Shown here piece by piece: positions 34,506 through 43,721 of a stretch of DNA of 64,000 bases. How positions within the stretch are numbered: position 1 is the stretch's first letter; every line of letters starts with the position of its first letter. The position numbers and the translations under genes are program-made. The notes under the pieces were generated by a model, which did not search any database, was not told the origin of the DNA, and worked only from the letters and a program-made list of their open reading frames with translations. The stretch is from the NCBI GenBank assembly GCA_047601745.1, contig JASGIS010000001.1:558001-622000 (forward strand), written 5' to 3'. This DNA is from JAKPAM01 sp047601745 (GTDB lineage: Bacteria; Pseudomonadota; Gammaproteobacteria; Burkholderiales; Burkholderiaceae_E).

Positions 34506-35351
34506 TCAGCCCGGATGCGCGGTCAGGTGCGCGAGCAGCGCGTCGTCGACGACCGACGCCGAGTCGTCGGTCAGGAAATGACCGGCGCCCGGCACTTCGA
34601 TGAAGCGATAAGGCCCGTCGACGAAACGGGCCGTCGCCTCGGCCGCCATCCGCCCGACCGTCGAATCGTCGCTGCCCCACACGTATAGCGTCGGCGCGCC
34701 GATCACCGGAAACCCGGGTTCGCGCATCGCCTGCGCCGACGCGCGATACCACTCGATCGCCGCCTCCAGCGCGCCCGGCGGTTCGAGCGTCGCGCAATAG
34801 GCGTCGATCGCCGACGCCGGCACGCGCTGATCGGCCAGACGCGCGCGCAGGCCGGCCATCCGGTCCTGCCGCATCGCCGCCGGCGCGGACGGGTCGAGCA
34901 GGCGCTGGTGGTGTCCGGAGCGCGCGGCCTGTTCGGGATCGTTGCGCATCGCCCACGCGAACGCGGCCGGATGCGGGCGCGACAGCACGGTCAGCGAGCG
35001 GATCCGGTCCGGCGCCCGCGCCGCCGTCATCCACGCGATCTGGCCTCCCCAGTCGTGCCCGACCAGATGGAAGCGATCGGCGCCGAACGCGTCGGCCAGG
35101 CCCAGCGCGTCGTCGACGATCCGATGGGCCGAATAATGCCCGGTCCCGAGCGGCCGGGCGCCCGGCGAATAACCGCGCTGATCCGGCGCGATGCCGCGAA
35201 ACCCCGCACGGGCCAGCGCCGCGAGCGACTCGCGCCACGCGTGGCGGCACTGCGGAAAGCCGTGCAGCATCAGCACCGGGATACCGTCGTCGGGCCCGGC
35301 GACGTCGACGTCGAACGTCAGCGATCCGATCGCGATTCGTTGGCTTGGCAT
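34506..35351 (-). CDS. Alpha/beta hydrolase, epoxide hydrolase-like
   Basis: The 281-residue protein has the oxyanion motif HGFPQ, the nucleophile elbow GHDWGG with an aspartate nucleophile, and a C-terminal histidine in VPGAGHFL. Aspartate at the elbow and the HGFP motif fit epoxide hydrolases or haloacid/haloalkane dehalogenases rather than esterases. Tyrosines of the cap (QRGYSPGARP region) would activate an epoxide. ATG 35351 follows AGGAGG. It is divergent from the acyl-CoA ligase gene. Confidence 0.88.
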   Translation of the reverse strand: MPSQRIAIGSLTFDVDVAGPDDGIPVLMLHGFPQCRHAWRESLAALARAGFRGIAPDQRGYSPGARPLGTGHYSAHRIVDDALGLADAFGADRFHLVGHDWGGQIAWMTAARAPDRIRSLTVLSRPHPAAFAWAMRNDPEQAARSGHHQRLLDPSAPAAMRQDRMAGLRARLADQRVPASAIDAYCATLEPPGALEAAIEWYRASAQAMREPGFPVIGAPTLYVWGSDDSTVGRMAAEATARFVDGPYRFIEVPGAGHFLTDDSASVVDDALLAHLTAHPG

Positions 35352-35539
35352 GGGAAAGCGCCTCCTGCGTTTCGCCCATTATCGTGAACACTCCGAGGGC
35401 TCGCCGTATGAAACTCGCCGCCGCGACCGGCGCGCCCGCCTTCGGCACTATCCCGACTATCCGCGCGCCGGAATTGGCGCGACACTGCCCGCTGCGCCCG
35501 CGCCCCGGACCGCCCCGACACGAAGGACAAGGAGACGCC

Positions 35540-37114
35540 ATGTACCCCGGACATTACGCCGTCGCGCATCCCGATCGCGCCGCGTTCATCATGGCCGGCA
35601 CCGGCCGGACGGTCAGCTACGCCGAATTCGAGGCGCGCTCGAACCGGCTCGCGCACCTGCTGCGCGCGCACGGCCTGAAGCGGCTCGACCACTTCTCGAT
35701 CTTCATGGAGAACAACGACCGCTATCTCGAATGCTGCGGGGCCGGCGAGCGCAGCGGCGCTTACTACACCTGCGTCAATTCTTACCTGAAGGCCGACGAA
35801 CTCGCGTACATCCTGAACAACAGCGAATCGCAGGTGCTGATCACGTCGACGTCGCGCCGCGCGGTCGCGGCCAAGGCGCTCGAATCCTGCCCGCGGATCA
35901 GGCTGGCGCTGCTCGTGCAGAGCGCGCCGGACGAAAAGACTTCGCCGGTCACCGACTCGCATCCGTTCGTCGATTTCATCGAGGCGACGTCGGCGCAGCC
36001 TTCGACGCCGATCGCTGACGAGGCGCTGGGCGTCGCGATGCTCTATTCGTCCGGCACCACCGGAAACCCGAAGGGCATCGTGCGCCCGCTGCCCGATGCG
36101 CCGCCGTCCGAACGGCTGCCGCTGTTCGACTTCCTGATGCAGTTGTGGAAGTACCGCGAGGACATGGTCTACCTGTCGCCGGCGCCGCTGTACCACTCGG
36201 CCCCGCAGGCGGCGGTCGGACTGACGATCCGGATGGGCGGCACCGTGGTCATCATGGAGCACTTCGACCCCGAGCAGTACCTGGCGCTGGTCGAGCGCTA
36301 CCACGTCACCCACTCGCAGCTCGTGCCGACGATGTTCAGCCGGATGCTGAAGCTGCCCGATGAAACGCGCGGGCGCTACGACCTGTCGTCGCTGGAGATC
36401 GCGGTCCACGCGGCGGCACCGTGCCCGGCGCAGATCAAGGAAGAAATGATCCGGTGGTGGGGCCCGATCATCCACGAATACTACGGCGCCACCGAATCCA
36501 TGGGCTTCACCGCCTGCAATAGCGAGGAATGGCTCGCGCATCGCGGCTCCGTCGGCCGCGTGCTGCTCGGCGAACTGCACATCCTCGACGAATCGATGCA
36601 GCCGTCGCCCAAAGGCGTGCCGGGCGAGATCTGGTTCAAGACCGCCACGCCGTTCGAGTACTTCAACGATCCCGACAGAACGCGGCAGACGCGCTCGGCC
36701 GACGGCACGATGAGCACGGTCGGCGACGTCGGCTACGTCGACGACGACGGGTTCCTGTACCTGACCGACCGCTCGACGTTCATGATCATCTCGGGCGGCG
36801 TCAACATCTATCCGCAGGAATGCGAGAACCTGCTGATCACGCATCCGAAAGTCGCCGACGCCGCGGTGTTCGGCGTGCCGAACGACGACCTCGGCGAGGA
36901 GGTCAAGGCCGTCGTGCAGGTCATGCCGGGACAGAAAGCGGACGAGGCGCTGGCGCAGGAGCTGATCGCCTTCTGCCAGGCGAACCTGGCCAAGCTCAAG
37001 TGCCCGCGCTCGATCGATTTCACCGACGAACTGCCGCGCCTGCCGACCGGCAAGCTCTACAAGAAAGCGCTGCGCGACAGATACTGGGGCGACAAGCGAT
37101 CGCGGATCGTCTGA
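35540..37114 (+). CDS. Acyl-CoA synthetase (AMP-forming)
   Basis: The 524-residue protein is an ANL-superfamily ligase: P-loop-like motif LYSSGTTGNPKGI, adenine-binding YYGATESMG, hinge aspartate region VGDVGYVDDDGFLYLTDR and the C-terminal catalytic lysine in LPTGKLYKKAL. It activates a carboxylic acid to its CoA thioester via an acyl-AMP. ATG 35540 is preceded by AAGGAGAC. The SDR gene follows 92 bp downstream, suggesting joint use in degradation of a hydroxylated or branched acid. Confidence 0.94.
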   Translation: MYPGHYAVAHPDRAAFIMAGTGRTVSYAEFEARSNRLAHLLRAHGLKRLDHFSIFMENNDRYLECCGAGERSGAYYTCVNSYLKADELAYILNNSESQVLITSTSRRAVAAKALESCPRIRLALLVQSAPDEKTSPVTDSHPFVDFIEATSAQPSTPIADEALGVAMLYSSGTTGNPKGIVRPLPDAPPSERLPLFDFLMQLWKYREDMVYLSPAPLYHSAPQAAVGLTIRMGGTVVIMEHFDPEQYLALVERYHVTHSQLVPTMFSRMLKLPDETRGRYDLSSLEIAVHAAAPCPAQIKEEMIRWWGPIIHEYYGATESMGFTACNSEEWLAHRGSVGRVLLGELHILDESMQPSPKGVPGEIWFKTATPFEYFNDPDRTRQTRSADGTMSTVGDVGYVDDDGFLYLTDRSTFMIISGGVNIYPQECENLLITHPKVADAAVFGVPNDDLGEEVKAVVQVMPGQKADEALAQELIAFCQANLAKLKCPRSIDFTDELPRLPTGKLYKKALRDRYWGDKRSRIV

Positions 37115-37206
37115 CCTCGCCTTCCGCCTTCGGCCCCGCCGTTCCGCCCCCGGCCGCGTCGCGCGTCGACGCGGCCCACCGTTTTTTTCCACCTCAGGAG
37201 ACATCC

Positions 37207-38085
37207 ATGGCCGACAGGCTCGCAGGAAAGATCGCCGTCATCACCGGCGCCGCATCCGGCATCGGACGCGAAACGCTGGATCTGTTCGTCAACGAAGGCG
37301 CGCGCGTGATCGCGGCGGACATCCAGCAGGACGTCGGTGCCGAACTCGAGAAGCAGTATCCGGACGCCGTCCGTTTCGCGCGCTGCGACGTCACGCAACT
37401 GCCCGAGCTGAAGGCGGCGATCGACGCGGCGGCCGAGCACTTCGGCGGACTCGACATCCTGTTCAGCAATGCCGGCCGCGGCGGCTCGCCCGGCGGCCTG
37501 CCCGAGTTCGACCCCGAGGGCTGGGACCATACGCAGGCGCTGCTGCTGCGCTCGGTCGCCGCCGGCGCGTTCTATGCGCGGCCGCATCTGAAACGCCGCG
37601 GCGGCGGTTCGATCATCAACACCTCGTCGGTGTCCGCGCTGCAGGCCGGTTATGCGGCCCTCGCGTATTCGGTGGCCAAGGCCGGCGTGCTGCACTTCAC
37701 GCGGGTGGCGGCGGCCGACCTGGCCCCTGAGAAGATCCGGATCAACGCGATCGTGCCGGGCTTCATCGCGACGTCGATCTTCGGCGCATCGATGGGCCTG
37801 GGCGCCGCCGAGACGGCCGCGATGCAGGCGGCCATCGCCGAGAAGAGCGGCATCGCCAACCCGATCGGCCGCGCGGGGGCCCCCCGCGACATCGCCGAGG
37901 CCGCGCTGTTCCTGGCCTCGGACGCGGCCGGGTTCATCACCGGCACGCACCTGACCGTCGACGGCGGCCTGACGATCGGGCCGCGCCACTCGTGGGACAA
38001 GACGGCGGTCGGCCCGATGGCCGCGGCGATGGGCCTGACGCTCGAACAGATGCAGGAGCTGCGCGCGCGCTACCGGCGCGACTGA
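37207..38085 (+). CDS. Short-chain dehydrogenase/reductase
   Basis: The 292-residue protein is a classical SDR with cofactor motif TGAASGIG, NAG motif (FSNAGRG), catalytic serine in NTSSVSA and the catalytic YSVAK. It uses NAD(P)(H) to interconvert an alcohol and a ketone. Start ATG 37207 has TCAGGAGACATCC upstream. A C-terminal extension of about 25 residues (SWDKTAVGPMAAAMGLTLEQMQELRARY) goes beyond the usual SDR end. It probably belongs to one operon with the acyl-CoA ligase. Confidence 0.93.
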   Translation: MADRLAGKIAVITGAASGIGRETLDLFVNEGARVIAADIQQDVGAELEKQYPDAVRFARCDVTQLPELKAAIDAAAEHFGGLDILFSNAGRGGSPGGLPEFDPEGWDHTQALLLRSVAAGAFYARPHLKRRGGGSIINTSSVSALQAGYAALAYSVAKAGVLHFTRVAAADLAPEKIRINAIVPGFIATSIFGASMGLGAAETAAMQAAIAEKSGIANPIGRAGAPRDIAEAALFLASDAAGFITGTHLTVDGGLTIGPRHSWDKTAVGPMAAAMGLTLEQMQELRARYRRD

Positions 38086-38188
38086 CCCGGGGCACGCTCC
38101 CGCGCGTGCGGGGGCGGCTCGATCCGGGGCGCGAACGACGATCGCCGCGCCAGGCCTAAGGTCGATCCGGCCGCGGGTTCACAGATTC

Positions 38189-39070
38189 TCAGGCGTCCGG
38201 ATACCACTGCGCCAGCAACTGCGCGGCGGCCCGCACGCGCTGCGTGTCGCGGCCCCAGCGACGGTCGCCGGGCAGCTTGCGCAGCCAGCGCACGCGGCGC
38301 GCGGCCAGCGCGATGCGCTCGCGCACGGCCGGGTCCGCCTGCGCGAGCGCGACACGCCAGGCCTCGCCGGCGCCTTCGGGCCGGGAAACGGACAGCAGCA
38401 GCGCGGTCGAATGCAGATAGCTGAGCCAGTCGCGCGCCTGGCATTCGGCGATCGACAGCGTCTGGCCGGGATCGTCCTCGAAATCGATGAAACCGACCTC
38501 GCCGTCCGGGCAGTGGATCAGATTGCGCGCGAAGGCCTGGCTCAGGTACGCGCCCTGCGCGTGCACGACCGCGATCGCGTCCAGTCCTTCCTGCCAGGCC
38601 GCCAGCAGCGCCTCGGGGCCGCGGGCCGCGGCCTGCTCCAGCCATTCGTTGAAGACGACCGCACTGCGGCCGTCGCAGCCGAGGTCCGAGATCAGCAGCG
38701 CTTGCGGCGTCTGCGCCAGCACGTGCGGCACGCGCAGGCCCAGTTCGGCCAGCCGGCGCAGCCGCTGCGCTTCGATGGCGATCGCCGCCTCGCCGCCCGG
38801 GTTCGGCACCGGCGTCAGCGTGTCCAGTCCCAGCACGCGCGCGACCACCGCCAGCAGGCGGTAACCCAGAGGGCCGTGGCGCGGCCCGGCCTTCTTGAGC
38901 CAGACGCGCTCGCTGCCGAGGCGGTGGCTGGCCATGCTCGACTGTTGCTGCGGAAGCATGCGGAACACGAAGGCGTCGTAGTCTTCGTGTGCCGGCATGC
39001 GCTCGGTGACGGCCCGATCGCCACTAGGTAGCGGGGAGCGGGTCATCCGATGAACGGCGGTCGACCCCAT
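38189..39070 (-). CDS. Kinase-fold protein (WaaP/RIO-like)
   Basis: The 293-residue protein has a protein-kinase-like core with the catalytic-loop pattern FARNLIHCPDGEVGFIDFED, giving the Asn and metal-binding Asp of lipopolysaccharide-kinase/RIO/APH-like enzymes. Homologues are often mislabelled serine/threonine phosphatase. The substrate is unknown; a lipid or sugar of the envelope is possible. Several in-frame starts exist (39070, 39046, 38998) and none has a strong ribosome site. It is downstream of the two-component pair on the same strand. Confidence 0.75.
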   Translation of the reverse strand: MGSTAVHRMTRSPLPSGDRAVTERMPAHEDYDAFVFRMLPQQQSSMASHRLGSERVWLKKAGPRHGPLGYRLLAVVARVLGLDTLTPVPNPGGEAAIAIEAQRLRRLAELGLRVPHVLAQTPQALLISDLGCDGRSAVVFNEWLEQAAARGPEALLAAWQEGLDAIAVVHAQGAYLSQAFARNLIHCPDGEVGFIDFEDDPGQTLSIAECQARDWLSYLHSTALLLSVSRPEGAGEAWRVALAQADPAVRERIALAARRVRWLRKLPGDRRWGRDTQRVRAAAQLLAQWYPDA

Positions 39071-39101
39071 GCAGGAAGCCTCGGTGGTGAGGTTCGAAAA
39101 A

Positions 39102-39123
39102 AGGCGGTCCCGGCGATTCGCCG
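39102..39123 (-). terminator. Possible terminator after the two-component operon
   Basis: Read on the minus strand, a short CGGCG-AAT-CGCCG hairpin is followed by GGACCGCC and then six T residues. It lies between the response regulator stop (39219) and the kinase-like gene. The stem is short and not directly next to the T run. Confidence 0.4.
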
Positions 39124-39218
39124 AGATCCATACCCCACCGATGATCGGCCTTCTTCTTTGACAAATTGCTATCGATGACCGGCCGGCCGTTCGGCCACGC
39201 GCGCCCGGATCGCCGAAC

Positions 39219-40148
39219 TCATCGAAAAGTCCAGGACCGGGCCGCCACCAGCGACGCCGCCGCGGTGCGCGATTCGACGTTCATCTTGCCGAACACGTGC
39301 TGCAGGTGCTTGTCGACGGTGCGCGGGCTCATGCCGAGAATCGACGCGACGTCGCGATTGGCCTTGCCGCAGACCACCCAGTACAGCACTTCGGCCTCGC
39401 GCTCGGTCAACTGGAACTGCCGCGCGAGCTCTGCCGGATCGGGCGCCGCCAGACGCCGGCGCAGCAGCAGCATGTGACCGGACGCGTCGCTGGACAGCCG
39501 CGTGACCCGCAGCGGACGGCCTGCGTGCGTGACCGGAATGCCCTCGTCATCCCCCCGTTCGCCGACCGGATCGCCGAGCCGGCGCACCAGCTCGTCGGGC
39601 ATCGGCGCCTGCGCGCCCTGCGTGCCGAACCACTGCCGCGCGAGGTCGGACTCCCAGACGACCCGCCCCCGCGTGTCGACGAAGACGATCGCCTGGCCGC
39701 TGGCATCGATCGCCTGGCGCGCGCGCGTGGTCGCCCGCGCGTTGCGGACGTGCGTATCGATCCGGGCCAGCACCTCGGGCGGCTTGATCGGCTTGGTCAG
39801 ATAATCGACGCCGCCGGCCCGGAAACCGGCCAGCACGTGATCGGTCTCGGTCAGGCCGGTCATGAACACGACCGGCACATGCGCGCTGAGCCGATCGGCC
39901 TTGAGCCGGCGGCAGGTGTCGAAGCCGTCGAGTCCCGGCATGACCGCATCGAGCAGAATCACGTCGGGCACCAATCGCGCGACCCGGTCCAGCGCTCCCT
40001 GGCCATCGGTCGCGACCAGCACGCGATAGCCGGCATTGTCGAGGGCCTCGTGCAGCATCGCCAGGTTCTCGGGGGCGTCGTCGACGATCAGCACGACGCC
40101 GAGCGGCGCCCCGCCGCGCTCGGCCGACTCCGGCTGGAGCGGGATCAT
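39219..40148 (-). CDS. Response regulator with receiver, middle and LuxR-type HTH domains
   Basis: The 309-residue protein has an N-terminal receiver domain (acidic pocket D23-D24, phosphoacceptor D67 in LLDAVMPG, K119 in YLTKP), a PAS-like middle segment (about 140-230), and a C-terminal LuxR/FixJ HTH (about 240-305, LTEREAEVLYWVVCGKANRDVASILGMSPRTVDKHL). The start ATG overlaps the stop of the hybrid histidine kinase (ATGA), so the two form a cognate pair. The residues needed for phosphorylation are all present. Confidence 0.94.
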   Translation of the reverse strand: MIPLQPESAERGGAPLGVVLIVDDAPENLAMLHEALDNAGYRVLVATDGQGALDRVARLVPDVILLDAVMPGLDGFDTCRRLKADRLSAHVPVVFMTGLTETDHVLAGFRAGGVDYLTKPIKPPEVLARIDTHVRNARATTRARQAIDASGQAIVFVDTRGRVVWESDLARQWFGTQGAQAPMPDELVRRLGDPVGERGDDEGIPVTHAGRPLRVTRLSSDASGHMLLLRRRLAAPDPAELARQFQLTEREAEVLYWVVCGKANRDVASILGMSPRTVDKHLQHVFGKMNVESRTAAASLVAARSWTFR

Positions 40149-43100
40149 GTGTCCTCCTCGCGAGTCTGTATCGCCGACAGCGCGCGCGCATAACCGGCCA
40201 GATCGAAACGCTGGACGAACTGACGCAGATGCCGCGTGAGCGACGGGTCGGCCGCCGCGGCCCGGTCCAGTTCGTCGAGCTTCTCCAGGATGCCTCGCAC
40301 GTAGCCGAGTTCGCCGAGCTGCCGCAGCGACGACCAGGCGGCGCTCGGCAGCTCGGCGGCGAACGGCCGGTACGCGGCGCCGCCGCCTTCGCCGGACGCC
40401 GGCTCGTTCGCCGACCAGGTCAGCGCGAGCCGGGCCCGGATCCTTTCGAGCAGATCGTCGATCCGCACCGGCTTGACGAGAAAATCGTCGCGGCCGATGC
40501 CGACGTCGCCATGGTCATCGACCTCGAAGGCGTTGGCCGACACGATCAGCAGCGGCGCCTCGGACACGCCGCGTTCGCGCAACAGGCGGGCGGTCTCCCA
40601 ACCGTCGATGCCCGGCATGTCGATGTCCAGCAGAATCAGATCGGGCTGCCGCTCGGCCGCCACGCGCAGGGCATCGAAACCCGATACCGCTTCGCAGACG
40701 TCGAAGCCCAGCGGCGCCAGCACGTCGCGCAGCAGCAGGCGATCGACATCGGTATCGTCGACGATCAGGATCCGCCGCCGCGGGCCGAGATAGGCGTCGA
40801 TGCGTCGCGGCGGCGAGACCGGCGGCGGCAGCGCCGCGCGGGCGACGGCCGGCAGGAACAGACGCACGGTGAACGTCGAGCCGACGCCGGGGGTGCTGCG
40901 AAGGCTCAGCTCGCCGCCCATCAACTCGGCGAGCATGCGCGACACCGCCAGACCGAGGCCGACGCCGCCGGGCGCGCTGCCGTCCGCCCGCTCGACACGC
41001 TCGAACGGCTGGAAGATCCGCTCCCGGTCGGCGTCGGCGATACCGGGGCCGGTGTCGTCGATCTCGAAGACCGCGATCTCGTTGGCATGCGTGACGCGAA
41101 AGCTCACGCGGCCCCGCTCGGTGTACTTGACCGCATTGCCGAGCAGGTTCAGCAACAACTGGGCGATCCGCTTCTTGTCGCCGCGAACCGCGTCGGGCAG
41201 ACGCGGCGCCGGCCGGAATTCCAGCCGGATTCCCTTGTTCTCGGCTTCCGGCGCGAAGATGTCGGCCAGTTGCGAGACGAAGGCGGGAAACGCGATCGGC
41301 GTGTTCACCAGCGCCAGCCGGCGCGTCTCGATCCGCGCGATGTCCAGCAGGCCGTCGATCAGCGACACGACATGGTCTCCGCTCTTGCGGATCACGCCCA
41401 GCGCGGCGCGCCGATGTTCGGGCAGACCGCTGTCACGCTCGAGAATCTGCGCATAACCGAGGATGCTGTTCAGCGGGGTCCGCAACTCGTGGCTGACGGT
41501 CGTGATGAAACGGCTCTTGGCCAGATTGGCACGGTCGGCCACCCGGCGCGCCTCCTGCAGTTCGCGATCGGTGACCTCGTGCGCTTCGATCTCCTGGCGC
41601 AGCAGGGCCGCCTGCCGGTCCGACTCGTCCTGCGCGACGCGCCGGCTGTCCGAAGTCAGCAGCAGCCAGCACGAGCCGATCGCCAGCACCAGCAGCACCA
41701 GCGCGAAGCAGATCTTGATCGCCACCAGGTTCCAGCGCGCCGGCGAGCCGGGCGCCAGCTCGAACAGGATGTGCGACTCCTGCACGACGACGAAAGACAG
41801 CACGAGCCCCAGCACCGATGCCAGCGCCGCCAGGTACACCAGATAGTGGACGCGTCGCCCCTGCAGGCGCCGCGTCAGGCCGGGAAGCAGGCGGCGCAGG
41901 CTTCGTCCGATCTGGCGGCTCAGGCTGGCCTCCTGAGGCTTGCACGAATCCTCGCAGCGCGCATCGAGCGAACAGCACAACGAGCAGATGTGGCACCCAT
42001 AGGCCGGACAATGCCCCATGTCCTCGGACTCGTACGACTTTCCGCAGACGCCGCAGACCACGAGTTCACCGGGCGTGAAACGCATCGGCTCGCGCGCGAT
42101 GTAGTACCTTCCCCCCGTCCACCACGCGATCAGCGGCGCGCTCGCGAACGCGACGCCGAAGGCGATCACGGTACTGAAGGCCCGCGCCGCCGGTCCGAAC
42201 ACGCCGGTGAACGCCATCAGCGACAGCGCGGTTCCCAGGCCCAGCGACACGAAGCCGACCGGATTGATGTCGTACAGGTAGGCGCGGCGAAACTCGATGC
42301 CGGGCGGACTCCAGCCGATCGGCTTGTTGATCACCAGATCGGCGACCAGCGCGCCGATCCAGGCGACCGCGAATTGCGCGAACAGGCCGAGGATGCCTTC
42401 GAGAACGTCGAAAATGCCGACCTCGATCAGCGCCATGCCGATCAGCACGTTGAACACCAGCCAGACCAGCCGCCCCGGATGCGCGTGCGTCAGCCGCGAA
42501 AAGAAGTTCGACCAGGCCAGCGAGCCGGCATAAGCGTTGGTGATGTTGATCTTCAACTGCGAAACGGTCACGAACAGGCAGGTGAACGCGATCGCCCAGG
42601 CCAGGTCGTCGAACACCAGCCGATAGCCGAGCAGATACATCTGCGTCGGCTTGACCGCCTCGCCGGGAGACAATCCCTGCCGGACCGCGATGAACGCGAG
42701 CATCGCGCCGCCGAGCATCTTGGCGCCGCCGACCAGGATCCAGCCGGGGCCGGCGGCGATCACCGCGGCCCACCAGCGCCGGCGCCGGCCCGGCTGCGGT
42801 TCGGGCATGAAGCGCAGGAAATCGACCTGCTCGCCCAGATGCGCGACCATCGATGCGACGACGGTCGCCGCGGCGCCGAACAGCTTCCAGTCGAAGTGGC
42901 CGTCGTTGATGCCGTACGACGCGTGCATCAGGCCGCCGAGTTCATCGGGCCGGCGGATCGCGACGAACAGGTACGGCAAGCCCAGCAGCGCCAGCCAGAG
43001 CGGCTGCGTCCACGCCTGCAGCCGGCTGATCAGCGTGACGCCATAAGTGACCAGCGGGATGATCGTCAGCGACGAGATCAGGTAACCGATCCATAGCGGA

Positions 43101-43645
43101 ATGCCGAGACCCAGCTCCAGGCCGAAGGCCATGATCGCGGCTTCCAGCGAGAAGAAGATGAACGTGAACGACGCGTAGATCAGCGAGCTGAACGTCGAGC
43201 CCAGGTAGCCGAAACCCGAGCCGCGCGCGAGCAGATCGATGTCGACCGAATGGCGCGCGGCGTAGACGCTGATCGGCAATGCGGTCAGGAAGATGAAGAC
43301 GCTGACGGCGAGGATCGCCCAGAACGCGTTGTTGAAGCCGAAATCGATGGCGATCGACGCGCCGATCGCCTCGAGCGCCAGGAAGGAGATCGCGCCGAGC
43401 GCGGTATTCGCGACGCGGAACTCGCTCCACTTGCGAAAGCTGCGCGGCGTATAGCGCAGCGCGTAGTCCTCGATCGTCTCGTCGGCGACCCAGGCGTTGT
43501 ACTCGCGTCGGATCGGAATGATCCGCTGCGCCGGACGCGCCCGCGTCGCTTCCGCGGCGTCGGGATTCGAAGCGGGAATGGCACCGTCCATCGTCTGAAG
43601 CTTGCTGCGGCCGGACCGGCGGGCCGCCACGCGGAATCGCGTCAC
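40145..43645 (-). CDS. Hybrid histidine kinase with NCS1-type transporter sensor and cysteine cluster
   Basis: The 1166-residue protein starts with an NCS1 (purine/cytosine/allantoin-type) transporter region of about 12 helices (about 60-510). Next comes a cluster of nine cysteines (C531, C534, C546, C551, C554, C557, C558, C564, C568), two more helices (about 601-621 and 643-664), and a histidine kinase with HisKA (H719 in SHELRTPLN) and HATPase (N838, G1 box DDTGPGIAD at 864-872). A receiver domain follows (D964-D965, D1007, K1058), then a helical C-terminal tail. It should sit in the inner membrane and sense or transport a nucleobase-like compound. The start is GTG 43645; ATG 43591 is an alternative. 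Confidence 0.92.
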   Translation of the reverse strand: MTRFRVAARRSGRSKLQTMDGAIPASNPDAAEATRARPAQRIIPIRREYNAWVADETIEDYALRYTPRSFRKWSEFRVANTALGAISFLALEAIGASIAIDFGFNNAFWAILAVSVFIFLTALPISVYAARHSVDIDLLARGSGFGYLGSTFSSLIYASFTFIFFSLEAAIMAFGLELGLGIPLWIGYLISSLTIIPLVTYGVTLISRLQAWTQPLWLALLGLPYLFVAIRRPDELGGLMHASYGINDGHFDWKLFGAAATVVASMVAHLGEQVDFLRFMPEPQPGRRRRWWAAVIAAGPGWILVGGAKMLGGAMLAFIAVRQGLSPGEAVKPTQMYLLGYRLVFDDLAWAIAFTCLFVTVSQLKINITNAYAGSLAWSNFFSRLTHAHPGRLVWLVFNVLIGMALIEVGIFDVLEGILGLFAQFAVAWIGALVADLVINKPIGWSPPGIEFRRAYLYDINPVGFVSLGLGTALSLMAFTGVFGPAARAFSTVIAFGVAFASAPLIAWWTGGRYYIAREPMRFTPGELVVCGVCGKSYESEDMGHCPAYGCHICSLCCSLDARCEDSCKPQEASLSRQIGRSLRRLLPGLTRRLQGRRVHYLVYLAALASVLGLVLSFVVVQESHILFELAPGSPARWNLVAIKICFALVLLVLAIGSCWLLLTSDSRRVAQDESDRQAALLRQEIEAHEVTDRELQEARRVADRANLAKSRFITTVSHELRTPLNSILGYAQILERDSGLPEHRRAALGVIRKSGDHVVSLIDGLLDIARIETRRLALVNTPIAFPAFVSQLADIFAPEAENKGIRLEFRPAPRLPDAVRGDKKRIAQLLLNLLGNAVKYTERGRVSFRVTHANEIAVFEIDDTGPGIADADRERIFQPFERVERADGSAPGGVGLGLAVSRMLAELMGGELSLRSTPGVGSTFTVRLFLPAVARAALPPPVSPPRRIDAYLGPRRRILIVDDTDVDRLLLRDVLAPLGFDVCEAVSGFDALRVAAERQPDLILLDIDMPGIDGWETARLLRERGVSEAPLLIVSANAFEVDDHGDVGIGRDDFLVKPVRIDDLLERIRARLALTWSANEPASGEGGGAAYRPFAAELPSAAWSSLRQLGELGYVRGILEKLDELDRAAAADPSLTRHLRQFVQRFDLAGYARALSAIQTREEDT

Positions 43646-43721
43646 GCTGCCCCGTCCTTATCGGCCAGAGCAGGGTTAGCAAGATCCAGACCACGACGCA
43701 TTGGCCGCGAACCCCGCTCGC

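Noticed and set aside
38092..38109. GCACGC/GCGTGC inverted repeat after the SDR gene
   Set aside because: Short stem without a T run in a very GC-rich region; chance occurrence is likely.
40229..43096. 955-codon open frame opposite the hybrid kinase
   Set aside because: Low-complexity antisense translation; the minus strand encodes clear transporter and kinase motifs.
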